A stretch of DNA of 64,000 nt from JACQAP01 sp035548375 (GCA_035548375.1 DASZTG010000078.1:32911-96910), one strand, 5' to 3'. Positions 24,983-34,729 are shown, numbered from the stretch's first letter. Numbers and translations are program-made. Notes: generated by a model not told the origin, from the letters alone.

Positions 24983-27658
24983 ATGAAGCGCATGTTGTTT
25001 AACGCGACGCACACCGAAGAACTACGCGTCGCGATCGTCGATGGCCAGAAGCTCATCGACCTCGATATCGAAACCGCAGGAAAAGAACAACGCAAGAGCA
25101 ACATCTACAAGGGCGTCATCACCCGCATCGAGCCCAGCCTCGAGGCCGCCTTCGTCGACTACGGCAATGAGCGGCACGGGTTCCTGCCCTTCAAGGAAGT
25201 CAGCCGCGCGTATTTCCAGAACCCGGACGCCGATCCGGCCCGCGTCAGCATCAAGGAAGCGCTGCGCGAAGGCCAGGAGCTGATCGTCCAGGTCGACAAG
25301 GACGAACGCGGCAACAAGGGCGCCGCCCTCACCACCTTCATCAGCCTGGCAGGCCGCTACATCGTCCTGATGCCGAACAATCCGCGCGGCGGCGGCGTGT
25401 CGCGGCGGGTCGAGGGCGAGGACCGCAACGAACTGCGCGACACCATCGCCCAGCTCGAAGTGCCTGCCGGCATGAGCCTCATTGCGCGCACGGCCGGCAT
25501 CGGCCGCTCGGTCGAAGAGCTCAACTGGGACCTGAACTACCTGATGCAGCTGTGGACCGCCATCGAGACCGCGGCCCGCCAGCAAAGCGGCGCCTTCCTG
25601 ATCTACCAGGAAGGCAGCCTGGTCATCCGCGCCATCCGCGACTACTTCCACCAGGAAATCGGCGAAATCCTGATCGACACCGAGGCCATCTACGAGCAGG
25701 CCAGGCAGTTCATGGGCCACGTGATGCCGCAGAACGTGAACCGCGTGAAGCTGTACAAGGACGACGTCCCGCTGTTCTCGCGCTTCCAGATCGAGCACCA
25801 GATCGAAACCGCGTATTCGCGCCAGGTGCCGCTGCCTTCCGGCGGTGCCGTGGTCATCGACCATACCGAAGCCATGGTGGCCATCGACGTGAACTCGGCG
25901 CGGGCGACGCGCGGCGCCGACATCGAGGAGACCGCGACCCGCACCAACCTCGAAGCCGCCGATGAGATCGCCCGGCAGTTGCGCCTGCGCGACCTGGGCG
26001 GGCTGGTCGTCATCGACTTCATCGACATGGAGGCGGCGCGCAACCAGCGCGACGTCGAAAACCGGCTGCGCGATGCGCTGCGCTACGACCGCGCGCGCGT
26101 GCAAACCGGCAAGATCTCGCGCTTCGGCCTGCTGGAATTGTCACGCCAGCGCCTGCAGACGTCGCTGGGCGAAACCAGCCACATGGCCTGCCCGCGCTGC
26201 GCCGGCACCGGAGCCATCCGGTCGATTGAATCCTCCGCGCTGCACATCCTGCGCATCCTGCAGGAAGAAGCCATGAAGGACGGCACCGCGGCCGTCCATG
26301 CGCAAGTGCCGATCGACGTTGCCACGTATTTGCTCAATGAAAAGCGCAACGAGTTCCACTCGATCGAGACGCGGCTCAAGGTCAACGTGCTGCTGATCCC
26401 GAACGTGAACCTGGAAACGCCGAACTACACGCTGACGCGCATGCGTCACGACGAGCTCAACCAGAACGACATCACGCAGCCCAGCTACAAGATGGCGGAG
26501 GTTCCGCCGGAAGTCGCGGCACCCGCAGCCGCGGCGCAAAAGCAGGAAGTGCAACGCCCGCAGGCGGCCGTGCAGGGCATCACGCCTGCGCAGCCCGCGC
26601 CGGTGGTCGCGCCTAAGGAAGAGCCCAAGCCTTCGTCCATTTTCGAGAAGATCTTCGGCTGGCTCACGCGCAAGCCGGAGCCCGCACCCGAGCCGGCCAA
26701 GACGCGCCCGCGCGATCCGCAGCGCGGACGCGGCCAGGAAGGCCGTGGCCACCGCCATGGCCGCCATGAAGGCCGCGGCGGGGAAAATCGCGGTGGAGAA
26801 AATCGTGGTGGAGAAAATCGCGGCGGCGAATCCCGTGGCGGCGAGGGCAAGCGCGACGAACATCGTCGCGGTCCGCGCCAGGACGCCAACAATCGCCGTG
26901 ACCACGGGCGCAATCGCAACGACGAGCAGCCGCAGGGCGAACGCAAGCCGCAACAGGAAAGGCCGCAGCAGCAGCAGCGGCCACCGCGTCCCGAGCAAGC
27001 TTTGTCGGCGGTCGAGCAGCGCCAACCCGGCGATCGCCCGGAAGGTGCGCGCGAAGAAGGCCGCGGGCGCCGTCGCGGCCGCGGCCGGCGCGGTGAGCGC
27101 GGCGCCGAGCACCAGGACAACCCGAACCAGCAGGCACGCGGCGAGCAAGGGCAACGCGGCAACGGTCACTCGGGCAATGGGCAGAACCGCCCGCCGCGGG
27201 ACCGCCAGCGCGAGCATGCAGCCTCCCCTTCTTCCCATGAAGACCATCGCGCCCTGCAGGCCGAGCAGGCATCTGCTGCTGCCCGCGAAGCAGAGCACCA
27301 GGAAGTCGAGCGTGCGGCACCGGTAGTTGCCGAGTATTCCGCGCCACGCGATGTCGAACCGGCGCCGTCCCATCACAGCGAGCCCGAGCGTGTCGAAGCC
27401 ACGATGCCAACGCCGGAACCGGCAACTCCGCGTTCCGCCCCGGCACCGGCAACCCCGGCCTGGCGCATGGAACCGGTGAGCCTGCCGTCCGACATGCAAA
27501 TGGTCGAGACCCAGTCGAAACCCGCGCAGCCGTACCAGGAAGTCGAAGAGCCGCGTCAGGTCAGGACGCCGCGGCCGCGCCGCCAGCCTTTGCCCGAGGA
27601 ACCCATGCAGCAGGTGGAGACCGGCGGACAGTCTGCCGGGAGCGACGGCGCGAGCTGA
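24983..27658 (+). CDS. rne: Ribonuclease E
   Basis: Endoribonuclease that scaffolds the RNA degradosome and matures rRNA and tRNA; 891 residues. The N-terminal half is conserved: MKRMLFNATHTEELRVAIVD, an S1 domain (IEPSLEAAFVDYGNERHGFL), the DNase I-like active site with Asp in VAIDVNSARATRG and VVIDFIDME, and the Zn-link CPRCAGTG. The C-terminal half from about residue 540 is low-complexity, rich in Arg, Glu, Gln and Pro, with five RGGEN-type repeats (residues about 598-622), as expected for the unstructured RNA/partner-binding tail. It is flanked by a long leader and a strong terminator. Confidence 0.96.
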   Translation: MKRMLFNATHTEELRVAIVDGQKLIDLDIETAGKEQRKSNIYKGVITRIEPSLEAAFVDYGNERHGFLPFKEVSRAYFQNPDADPARVSIKEALREGQELIVQVDKDERGNKGAALTTFISLAGRYIVLMPNNPRGGGVSRRVEGEDRNELRDTIAQLEVPAGMSLIARTAGIGRSVEELNWDLNYLMQLWTAIETAARQQSGAFLIYQEGSLVIRAIRDYFHQEIGEILIDTEAIYEQARQFMGHVMPQNVNRVKLYKDDVPLFSRFQIEHQIETAYSRQVPLPSGGAVVIDHTEAMVAIDVNSARATRGADIEETATRTNLEAADEIARQLRLRDLGGLVVIDFIDMEAARNQRDVENRLRDALRYDRARVQTGKISRFGLLELSRQRLQTSLGETSHMACPRCAGTGAIRSIESSALHILRILQEEAMKDGTAAVHAQVPIDVATYLLNEKRNEFHSIETRLKVNVLLIPNVNLETPNYTLTRMRHDELNQNDITQPSYKMAEVPPEVAAPAAAAQKQEVQRPQAAVQGITPAQPAPVVAPKEEPKPSSIFEKIFGWLTRKPEPAPEPAKTRPRDPQRGRGQEGRGHRHGRHEGRGGENRGGENRGGENRGGESRGGEGKRDEHRRGPRQDANNRRDHGRNRNDEQPQGERKPQQERPQQQQRPPRPEQALSAVEQRQPGDRPEGAREEGRGRRRGRGRRGERGAEHQDNPNQQARGEQGQRGNGHSGNGQNRPPRDRQREHAASPSSHEDHRALQAEQASAAAREAEHQEVERAAPVVAEYSAPRDVEPAPSHHSEPERVEATMPTPEPATPRSAPAPATPAWRMEPVSLPSDMQMVETQSKPAQPYQEVEEPRQVRTPRPRRQPLPEEPMQQVETGGQSAGSDGAS
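26774..26848 (+). repeat. 15-bp tandem repeat in rne
   Basis: Five in-frame 15-base units encode RGGEN, RGGEN, RGGEN, RGGES and RGGEG. The units differ at a few positions. RGG-type repeats in RNase E tails suggest RNA binding. The repeat may vary in copy number between strains. Confidence 0.85.
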
Positions 27659-27680
27659 ACGCGATTCGCGATACCGGAAG

Positions 27681-28190
27681 TCAGGAAGAGCTCGGCGCCA
27701 CGCCGAGCTCTTTTTTTACCTGGTCAAGCAATCCGTCGCAGGCGTTCTCGATCATGTCCAGCACCCTGACGAATCCGTCCGGGCCGCCGGCATAGGGATC
27801 GGGCACTTCGAGGCCGATCCACTTCGAGGCGTAATCCATCAGCAGGCGTGCCTTGGATTCCAGCCCAGGCGGCGCGATCAGTTTCAGGTCGGCGAGGTTG
27901 TCGCTGTCCATCGCCAGGATATGGTCGAAGCGCGCGAAATCCTCAGGCGTCACCAGCCGCGCGCGCAGTTCGTCTAGCTCGTAGCCCCGCACCGCCGCGG
28001 CGGCCCGGCTGCGCGGATCCGGCGGCCTGCCGACATGGTAGGAATGCGTGCCTGCGGAATCGACGGTGATGCGATCGCCAAGCCCGGCTTCGGCGACCCG
28101 GCGCAGGAAAATGCCTTCCGCCGTCGGCGAACGACAGATGTTTCCCATGCATACGAACAGCACCGACACTGTGGCTGCTTTGCTCGCCAT
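27681..28190 (-). CDS. Low-molecular-weight protein tyrosine phosphatase
   Basis: 169-residue cysteine phosphatase. The P-loop VCMGNICRSPTAEG holds the nucleophile Cys14 and Arg20 (CX5R), and the general acid Asp is in VPDPYAGGPDGF. The ATG at 28190 is chosen because it places the P-loop near the N-terminus. Relatives act on tyrosine kinases of polysaccharide export or on small aromatic phosphates; no such genes are nearby. It starts 5 bases after uvrB and its last ten codons contain the rne terminator. Confidence 0.92.
   Translation of the reverse strand: MASKAATVSVLFVCMGNICRSPTAEGIFLRRVAEAGLGDRITVDSAGTHSYHVGRPPDPRSRAAAAVRGYELDELRARLVTPEDFARFDHILAMDSDNLADLKLIAPPGLESKARLLMDYASKWIGLEVPDPYAGGPDGFVRVLDMIENACDGLLDQVKKELGVAPSSS
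27687..27717 (+). terminator. Rho-independent terminator of rne
   Basis: GAGCTCGGCG (27688-27697) pairs perfectly with CGCCGAGCTC (27701-27710) around a CCA loop, followed by seven T residues (27711-27717). It ends 59 bases after the rne stop. The whole hairpin lies inside the 3' coding end of the convergent phosphatase gene, where it encodes KKELGVAPS. The opposite strand lacks a T-run at its end. Confidence 0.93.
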
Positions 28191-28195
28191 GGTAT

Positions 28196-30298
28196 TCAGG
28201 CGCGGCGCTTGCGGCCTTTCGGGATGGGCACGACCTTGCCCTCGGTGCCGGTCGCCCTGGATGCGCCCGGCGCGCCGTCGACATCCGGCACGCCGAAGGC
28301 GAGTTCCTTCAGGTCCCTGAGCTGGTCGCGCAGTTGTGCCGCGCGCTCGAATTCGAGGTTCCTCGCCGCGTCGAGCATCTCGCGCTCGACGCGCTTCAAT
28401 TCCTTCAGCAGGTCCTTCTCGCTCATCGCGTCGTATTGCGCGAGCTTTTGCGCCGCCTTGCGATCGAGCTCGGCCGAGGCATCGTACACGCCGTCGATCA
28501 TGTCGCGGATGCGCTTCGATACGCCTGTCGGCGTGATCCCATGCGCCTCGTTGTAGCTGGTCTGCTTCTGCCGGCGGCGATCCGTTTCGGCGATGGCCCG
28601 CGACATGGAATCCGTGACCTTGTCCGCGTACATGATCGCGGTGCCGTTCAGGTGACGCGCCGCGCGGCCTATCGTCTGGATCAATGAGCGCTCCGATCGC
28701 AGGAAGCCCTCCTTGTCCGCGTCGAGGATGGCGACCAGCGACACCTCGGGAATGTCCAGGCCTTCGCGCAGCAGGTTGATGCCCACCAGCACGTCGAACT
28801 GGCCCAACCGCAGGTCGCGAATGATTTCCACGCGCTCCACGGTCTCGATGTCCGAATGCAGGTAGCGCACCTTGACGCCATGCTCGGAGAGGTAATCCGT
28901 CAAATCCTCGGCCATGCGCTTGGTCAGCGTCGTGACGAGGACTCTTTCCTGGCGCGCGACGCGTTCGGTGATTTGCGACAGCAGGTCGTCGACCTGCGTG
29001 GCTGCGGGCCTGACCTCGATGATCGGGTCGACGAGCCCGGTCGGCCTCACTACCTGCTCGACCACCTGGCCCTGGTGCTCGCGCTCGTATTCCGCGGGGG
29101 TGGCGGAGACGAAAATCGCCTGCGGCATGATTTTCTCGAATTCGTCGAAGCGCAGCGGCCGGTTGTCCAGCGCGCTCGGCAGGCGAAACCCGTAGTCGAC
29201 CAGGTTCTCCTTGCGCGCGCGATCGCCCTTGTACATGCCGCCGATCTGCGGAATCGTGACATGGCTCTCGTCGATGATCATCAGCGCGTTGAGCGGCAGG
29301 TAGTCGAGCAGCGTGGGCGGCGGCTCGCCGGGCTTGCGGCCCGACAAATGGCGAGAGTAGTTTTCGATGCCCTTGCAGAAGCCGAGCTCGTTCAGCATCT
29401 CCAGGTCGAAGCGCGTGCGCTGCTCGATGCGCTGGCATTCGACCAGCTTGCCTGTCTTCTGGAAGGTCTCGATGCGTTCGCGCAGCTCGACCTTGATCGC
29501 CTCGATCGCGCGCAGCGTGGTGCTTCGCGGCGTCACGTAGTGGCTCGACGGGTAGACCGTGAAGCGCGGCACCTTCTGGATGGTTTGCCCGGTCAGCGGA
29601 TCGAACAGGGCCAGGGTTTCGACGTCATCATCGAACAGCGTGATGCGTAGTGCCGATTCCGAGTTTTCGGCCGGAAAGACGTCGACCACGTCTCCCCTCA
29701 CCCGGAATACGCCGCGCTTGAATTCGAAGTCGTTGCGGTCGTACTGCATCTCCGTGAGCCGCGTAATGATCTCGCGCTGGCTGGTGCGTTCCTTTTCGCG
29801 CAGGTGCAGGATCATGCCGTGGTAGTCGACCGGGTCGCCGATGCCGTAGATGGCGGAGACCGTCGCCACGATCACCGAGTCGTCACGCTCGAGCAGCGAC
29901 TTCGTGGCAGACAGGCGCATCTGCTCGATGTGGTCATTGATGCTCGAGTCTTTTTCGATGAACAGGTCGCGCGAAGGCACGTAGGCCTCGGGCTGGTAGT
30001 AGTCGTAATACGAGACGAAATATTCGACCGCGTTCTCCGGGAAGAACTCGCGCATCTCCGCATAGAGCTGTGCTGCCAGCGTCTTGTTCGGCGCCATCAC
30101 GATGGCCGGCCTGCCGGTGCGCGCGATCACGTTGGCCATCGTGTAGGTCTTGCCGGAACCGGTGACGCCGAGCAGCGTCTGGAAGGCGAGGCCGTCGCTC
30201 AGGCCCTCGACGAGCGCGGCAATGGCCTCGGGCTGGTCTCCCGATGGCTCGAACGGCTGGTGAAGGCGAAACGGACTATTGGGGAAGGTTACGGGCAC
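28196..30298 (-). CDS. uvrB: Excinuclease ABC subunit B
   Basis: DNA damage-verification helicase of nucleotide excision repair, 700 residues from a GTG at 30298 (VPVTFPNSPFRLHQPFEPSG). Walker A is GVTGSGKTYT (residues 44-51 region), the beta-hairpin is SYYDYYQPEAYVP, helicase motifs include DESHVTIPQIGGMY and VGINLLREGLDIPEVSLV, and the C-terminal UVR motif (LEFERAAQLRDQLRDLKEL) binds UvrC. The frame stays open far upstream, but the family N-terminus supports this start. It is divergent from the aminotransferase. Confidence 0.95.
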   Translation of the reverse strand: MPVTFPNSPFRLHQPFEPSGDQPEAIAALVEGLSDGLAFQTLLGVTGSGKTYTMANVIARTGRPAIVMAPNKTLAAQLYAEMREFFPENAVEYFVSYYDYYQPEAYVPSRDLFIEKDSSINDHIEQMRLSATKSLLERDDSVIVATVSAIYGIGDPVDYHGMILHLREKERTSQREIITRLTEMQYDRNDFEFKRGVFRVRGDVVDVFPAENSESALRITLFDDDVETLALFDPLTGQTIQKVPRFTVYPSSHYVTPRSTTLRAIEAIKVELRERIETFQKTGKLVECQRIEQRTRFDLEMLNELGFCKGIENYSRHLSGRKPGEPPPTLLDYLPLNALMIIDESHVTIPQIGGMYKGDRARKENLVDYGFRLPSALDNRPLRFDEFEKIMPQAIFVSATPAEYEREHQGQVVEQVVRPTGLVDPIIEVRPAATQVDDLLSQITERVARQERVLVTTLTKRMAEDLTDYLSEHGVKVRYLHSDIETVERVEIIRDLRLGQFDVLVGINLLREGLDIPEVSLVAILDADKEGFLRSERSLIQTIGRAARHLNGTAIMYADKVTDSMSRAIAETDRRRQKQTSYNEAHGITPTGVSKRIRDMIDGVYDASAELDRKAAQKLAQYDAMSEKDLLKELKRVEREMLDAARNLEFERAAQLRDQLRDLKELAFGVPDVDGAPGASRATGTEGKVVPIPKGRKRRA

Positions 30299-30337
30299 GG
30301 TACAATGTCGGCCTTCTGAATTTTCGATGTTATCACG

Positions 30338-31555
30338 ATGAACGCTCCGCACTCCGCATCGCCGCTCGCCTCCGTCCAGATGGCGCCGAAGGATCCGATC
30401 CTCGGCGTCACCGAAACCTTCAACGCCGACAAGAACCCGAAAAAAACCAATCTCGGCGTGGGCATCTATTACGGCGCGGACGGCAAGGTGCCGTTGCTCG
30501 AATGCGTTCGCAAGGCGGAGTTGCGGCTGGCGGAAAAGTCCGCCCCGCGCAGCTACCTGCCGATCGACGGCCTGCCAGCCTATGACAAGGCCGTGCGGGA
30601 ATTGGTTTTCGGCGCGGAGAGTCCCGCCGTCGCCGAAGGCCGGGTCATTACCTTGCAGGCGCTCGGCGGCACCGGCGGCCTCAAGATCGGCGCGGATTTC
30701 CTTCGCAAGCTGCTGCCGCAATCCGAGGTCTGGATTTCCGACCCGAGCTGGGAAAACCATCGCGCGTTGTTCGAGAACGCCGGCTTCACGGTCAATGCCT
30801 ACCCCTACTACGACGCGGCAACGCACGGGCTCAACTTCGCCGGCATGCTGCAATCCATGAAAACCTGCGCGCCGGGAAGCATCGTTGTCCTGCACGCCTG
30901 CTGCCACAACCCGACCGGCGTGGATTTGTCCGGCGACCAGTGGGCGCAGGTCATCGATGTCGTCGTCTCGCGCGGCCTCATGCCGTTCGTCGACATCGCC
31001 TACCAGGGCTTTGGCGACGGCATCGATGCCGACGGTGAAGTCGTGCGGCTGTTTGCCAAAGCGGGCTGCCCGGTGTTCGTGTCGAATTCGTTCTCCAAGT
31101 CCTTTTCGCTCTATGGCGAGCGAGTAGGCGCGCTAAGCGTTGTCGCGGGCGACAGCGCGGAAGCCGCGCGAGTGCTGAGCCAGATGAAGCGGGTCGTGCG
31201 TACGAACTATTCGAATCCACCGACGCATGGCGGGCAGATCGTCGCCACGGTACTCGCGAGCCCGGAACTGCGCGCGATGTGGGAAAAGGAACTCGGCCAG
31301 ATGCGCGAGCGCATTCGCGACATGCGCCGCCAGTTCGTGGAGAAGTTGAAAGTCCGCGCGCCGAAGCACGACTTCAACTTCGTCATCAAGCAACGCGGCA
31401 TGTTTTCCTACTCGGGCCTGTCGAAGACGGCGGTGGACCGGTTGCGCGAGGAATTTTCCGTCTACGCGATCGACACTGGACGCATTTGCGTGGCAGCGCT
31501 CAACCCGAACAACATCGACCACGTCACCGACGCCGTCGCAAAGGTTATCGGCTAA
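30338..31555 (+). CDS. tyrB: Aspartate/aromatic amino acid aminotransferase
   Basis: PLP-dependent class I aminotransferase, 405 residues. The PLP Lys is in SNSFSKSFSLYGERVGAL (about residue 254) and further motifs are LHACCHNPTGVDLSGDQW and FVDIAYQGFGDG, all typical of the AspC/TyrB group. Whether aspartate or aromatic substrates dominate cannot be decided, so tyrB is a tentative symbol. It converges with the AsmA-family gene with 6 bases between the stops. Confidence 0.88.
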   Translation: MNAPHSASPLASVQMAPKDPILGVTETFNADKNPKKTNLGVGIYYGADGKVPLLECVRKAELRLAEKSAPRSYLPIDGLPAYDKAVRELVFGAESPAVAEGRVITLQALGGTGGLKIGADFLRKLLPQSEVWISDPSWENHRALFENAGFTVNAYPYYDAATHGLNFAGMLQSMKTCAPGSIVVLHACCHNPTGVDLSGDQWAQVIDVVVSRGLMPFVDIAYQGFGDGIDADGEVVRLFAKAGCPVFVSNSFSKSFSLYGERVGALSVVAGDSAEAARVLSQMKRVVRTNYSNPPTHGGQIVATVLASPELRAMWEKELGQMRERIRDMRRQFVEKLKVRAPKHDFNFVIKQRGMFSYSGLSKTAVDRLREEFSVYAIDTGRICVAALNPNNIDHVTDAVAKVIG

Positions 31556-31561
31556 GCGGAT

Positions 31562-33022
31562 TCAGCGCCCGGTGTGCGCGGCCGGCTGCGGCTTTTTGTC
31601 GGCGGCGGCCGCCGGTTCTTCTGGCTGTTTTTTCGGATCCTGCTTTTCCGGCATCGCCTTCTTCGCCGGCTTGCCGCCGAACAGCCGCTGCGTAAATCGG
31701 GCGGCCTTCATACCCACCGTCGTGCCTAGTCCCGGCCCCAGCAGCGCCGTGCCGGCGGCCGCGCCGGCCAGAGCGGTCGTGGATGGATAGATCCAGGGAT
31801 TCTGCACGGTCCCGGATAACGCGAGTGGCGTACTCACGAGTCCCGACGTTCCCCTGATCGCGACGTCGATCTGGCCGGAAAGATCCTGTTTCGTCGAGAT
31901 GAATGCTTCCCCCTGGGCGCTCAGCACGCCGGACGTGATCTCAAGCTTCGTCAAGTAATACCCGGCCGCATCGACACCGACGTGGCCGGACAAATTATCG
32001 AACCCGGTCTGCCCGCCTTTGAGCGCGTCCTTGTTCAGCAATGCCTTGGGCGCGTTTGCCAGGTCGAAGTTGTACAGGATGCCGTTCTCGACCTTGAAGT
32101 CCGATTCCACGTCGATGGCTTCGCCGAGTTGCGCCGCTCCAGGCGCGTGCATGTCGACGACCGGATTCGCAGTCAGCCGGCCGCTGATGGTCGTGTCCTT
32201 CGTGAAAAGCGCCACGACGGGCTTGATCTCCACGCCGTGAATATCGAGGTTACCGACGATGCTCCATCCTTTCGCCCACCCGACGTTCAGCTTGCCGGCG
32301 AGCGTGCCTTCGTACAGGCGGCCCTCGATTTTCGGCAGCGACAAGCCCTGCCCCGGGTCGAGTATTCCCGACGACGTGAGACTCGACAGCAGCAAAGGCG
32401 GCCCCGCCGGCATCTTCCAATCCTGTGCCGATAACTCCACGGCGAAGACTTTCCCACGCGGAGTCAGCGCAACCTTCAGATGATCGCGATCCGCGCGTAC
32501 TTCAGCGTTTGCCAACGCGCTTTCCGGCGTGAGATCGAGGTCGATATCGATCTCCCTCAGCTTGAAATCGTTCAGGTCCACGAACGCGTCCCTGACTTCG
32601 ATGTGCTCGATGCGCACCGGCGCGGGTCTCGCGGCGCCCGGTTTGCTCGCCCATCGCGATGCCTTGCCGATCAGCGCCTGGCGGATCACCACGCCACGCA
32701 AGCTGATTTCGCGGATGACCCTCTGGCTGTCCAGCAGCGACGAAAGCCGCGGCCTGACGATGACTTTCTCGACTTCCAGGAACGGCTTCTCGCCGACCGT
32801 GATGCGTCCGACGGTCAGATGCGGCGTCGGGAGGAGAAACAGGCTCAGCGAAGCAATTCTGACTGGCGCCTTAAGTTGCTCGGAAGCGGCGCGTTCGATC
32901 TCAGGAATGAATCGTCCAAGCGGCAGCAGAAATGGAACGACGAGCAGGACGACAAGCAGCGAGACCAGCGCTATGCCTACGCCGATCAGGATGCGCTTGC
33001 GGGATTTGGAGGGATTTTCCAC
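31562..33022 (-). CDS. AsmA-family inner-membrane protein
   Basis: 486-residue protein with one N-terminal membrane helix (ILIGVGIALVSLLVVLLVVPFL) and a periplasmic AsmA-type domain (ISLRGVVIRQALIGK, LNVGWAKGWSIVGNLDIHGV). The C-terminal tail is rich in Lys, Ala and Pro (KKAMPEKQDPKKQPEEPAAA). AsmA relatives are thought to form grooves for phospholipid transport to the outer membrane; the direct role here is inferred. It is downstream of tRNA-Asn on the same strand. Confidence 0.85.
   Translation of the reverse strand: MENPSKSRKRILIGVGIALVSLLVVLLVVPFLLPLGRFIPEIERAASEQLKAPVRIASLSLFLLPTPHLTVGRITVGEKPFLEVEKVIVRPRLSSLLDSQRVIREISLRGVVIRQALIGKASRWASKPGAARPAPVRIEHIEVRDAFVDLNDFKLREIDIDLDLTPESALANAEVRADRDHLKVALTPRGKVFAVELSAQDWKMPAGPPLLLSSLTSSGILDPGQGLSLPKIEGRLYEGTLAGKLNVGWAKGWSIVGNLDIHGVEIKPVVALFTKDTTISGRLTANPVVDMHAPGAAQLGEAIDVESDFKVENGILYNFDLANAPKALLNKDALKGGQTGFDNLSGHVGVDAAGYYLTKLEITSGVLSAQGEAFISTKQDLSGQIDVAIRGTSGLVSTPLALSGTVQNPWIYPSTTALAGAAAGTALLGPGLGTTVGMKAARFTQRLFGGKPAKKAMPEKQDPKKQPEEPAAAADKKPQPAAHTGR
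32346..32353 (-). other. KOPS-like octamer (minus strand)
   Basis: GGGCAGGG on the minus strand inside the AsmA-family gene, pointing left toward dif. Confidence 0.3.
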
Positions 33023-33094
33023 TTACGCCACGATCTCGAAAGCTGCCGGACGAACGTCCTACGAAGCGGCTGAGGGGAAAACAACTGAAGGATT

Positions 33095-33170
33095 TGGCTC
33101 CCTGACCTGGACTCGAACCAGGGACCTGCGGATTAACAGTCCGACGCTCTACCGACTGAGCTATCAGGGA
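33095..33170 (-). tRNA. tRNA-Asn (anticodon GUU)
   Basis: 76 bases with encoded CCA (33095-33097). The acceptor stem TCCCTGA (33170-33164) pairs with TCAGGGA (33105-33099), with discriminator G. The anticodon loop is CTGTTAA, giving GUU. The D-arm (GCTCAGTCGGTAGAGC) and T-loop (GGTTCGAGTCC) are standard. Confidence 0.97.
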
Positions 33171-33310
33171 ACGGAACGGCGCGTATCTTAGCGATTTGCC
33201 CGGATACGGTCAACGCAATAACGCTCCCGCGCGCCTCAAAGCCGGGTCGCAATCCGCCCGGAAAACACGTTCCGGGCCATTGATTTACGGCACGAGATTC
33301 GGGCTTGCCG

Positions 33311-34729
33311 CTAGATCTTCGGCGCCTTCTTGTGGAAATCCGTCGCCGACTGGAACGCCGAGCCTATCCTGAACAGGAAGGCCTCGTCGAAGGGCTTGCC
33401 GATGATCTGCATGCCGACCGGCAATCCATCGCCGTCGAATCCGCAGGGCACGTTCAACGACGGCAATCCCGTCAGGCTCGGCACGCCGGTGAATTGCATG
33501 ATCGCGGAAAGCATGTCTTCCTCGACGCCGTTTTCGATGATCACTTTCATCGCACCGACTTTCGTGGCCGTGACCGGCAATGTCGGACAGATGAACACGT
33601 CGACCTTCTTGAAGGCTTCCATGAATTCCTGGCGCAGCAATGTGCGGTAGCGCTGCGCCTGCAGGTAATGCGTCGCCAGCAGCATTTCGCCGATTTCCAG
33701 CAGCGAGCGCACGTCCTCGCCGTAGTTCTGCGGCTGCTCGCGCAGCCAGCGCTGGTGGTAGGTGCTGGGCTCCGCGGATTCGATCGTCAACTGCGCCGAG
33801 ATGTTGCCGTGGATGTTCTCGATGTTGACATCGACGACGTCGGCGCCCAGCCCCTCCAGCGTCTTTAGCGCACCTTTGACCGCGTCATGCACCGGCGGCT
33901 GCAGGTGGTGGAAGAAATAGCCGGGGACCACGCCGATGCGTAATCCCTTCACGCCAAGCTGGAGTCCCGCCGTGTAATCGGAAACCGGCGCGCGCGACGT
34001 GCTCGAATCCTTAGCATCGTGGCCCGCGATGGTGTTGAACATGATCGCGCAGTCTTCCACGGTGCGAGTCATCGGACCCGCGGTATCCATGCTCCACGCC
34101 AGCGGAATGATGCCGTGATTGCTGACGCGTCCATACGTCGGGCGAATGCCGACCACGCCGTTGATTGCCGAGGGCAGGCGGATCGAGCCGCCGGTATCGG
34201 TGCCGATCGCGCCATAGCAGGTGCGCGCAGCGACCGCAACGCCCGATCCGCCGCTGGAGCCCGCCGGGAATCGCTCCGTGTCCCACGGATTTCGACACGC
34301 GCCGTAGTGCGGGTTGTCGGTGGTGCCGCCCCAGGCGAATTCGTGCATGTTCAGCTTGCCGACGAAAATCGCACCGGCGCGGCGCAGGCGTTCGGTGACG
34401 GTGGCGTCATGGCCCGGCATCCAGTCCGCCAGCACCTTGCTGCCGGCCGTCGTGCGCGTTCCCTTGACTGCGAGATTGTCTTTCAGCGCGATCGGAATGC
34501 CGTGCAAGGGACCAAGATCGTGGCCGGCCGCGATCATGGTTTCCGCCGCCTTCGCGACCTTGCGCGCTTCCTCGAACACCGTGATGTAGGCGCGCAGCCT
34601 GTCATTGACCGCTCCTATCCGTGCGAGGCAGGCGTCGACAAGCTCGACGGGAGAAACCTCGCGCGATTTCACCAGCGCTGCGGCCTGCGCGAGCGTCAGC
34701 TCCAGCAGGGACCCGGAGGGCTTGCCCAT
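33311..34729 (-). CDS. Amidase-signature hydrolase (AtzE/GatA-like)
   Basis: Amidase-signature enzyme, 472 residues from the ATG at 34729 (a GTG at 34738 is also possible). The Ser-cisSer-Lys triad is visible: Lys83 in GIPIALKDNLAVKG, the cis-Ser in FPAGSSGGSGVAVA and the nucleophile Ser182 in GTDTGGSIRLPS. It is the last gene of the amide operon and follows directly on the small AtzG-like gene (stop and start one base apart), which suggests the two proteins form a GatCA/AtzGE-like complex. The substrate is unknown; a small amide or carboxy-biuret-type compound is plausible. Confidence 0.9.
   Translation of the reverse strand: MGKPSGSLLELTLAQAAALVKSREVSPVELVDACLARIGAVNDRLRAYITVFEEARKVAKAAETMIAAGHDLGPLHGIPIALKDNLAVKGTRTTAGSKVLADWMPGHDATVTERLRRAGAIFVGKLNMHEFAWGGTTDNPHYGACRNPWDTERFPAGSSGGSGVAVAARTCYGAIGTDTGGSIRLPSAINGVVGIRPTYGRVSNHGIIPLAWSMDTAGPMTRTVEDCAIMFNTIAGHDAKDSSTSRAPVSDYTAGLQLGVKGLRIGVVPGYFFHHLQPPVHDAVKGALKTLEGLGADVVDVNIENIHGNISAQLTIESAEPSTYHQRWLREQPQNYGEDVRSLLEIGEMLLATHYLQAQRYRTLLRQEFMEAFKKVDVFICPTLPVTATKVGAMKVIIENGVEEDMLSAIMQFTGVPSLTGLPSLNVPCGFDGDGLPVGMQIIGKPFDEAFLFRIGSAFQSATDFHKKAPKI

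Noticed and set aside
26141..27499. A 452-codon minus-strand frame opposite the rne tail
   Set aside because: Low-complexity Leu/Arg/Ala composition mirrors the rne low-complexity region; no start signal or motif.
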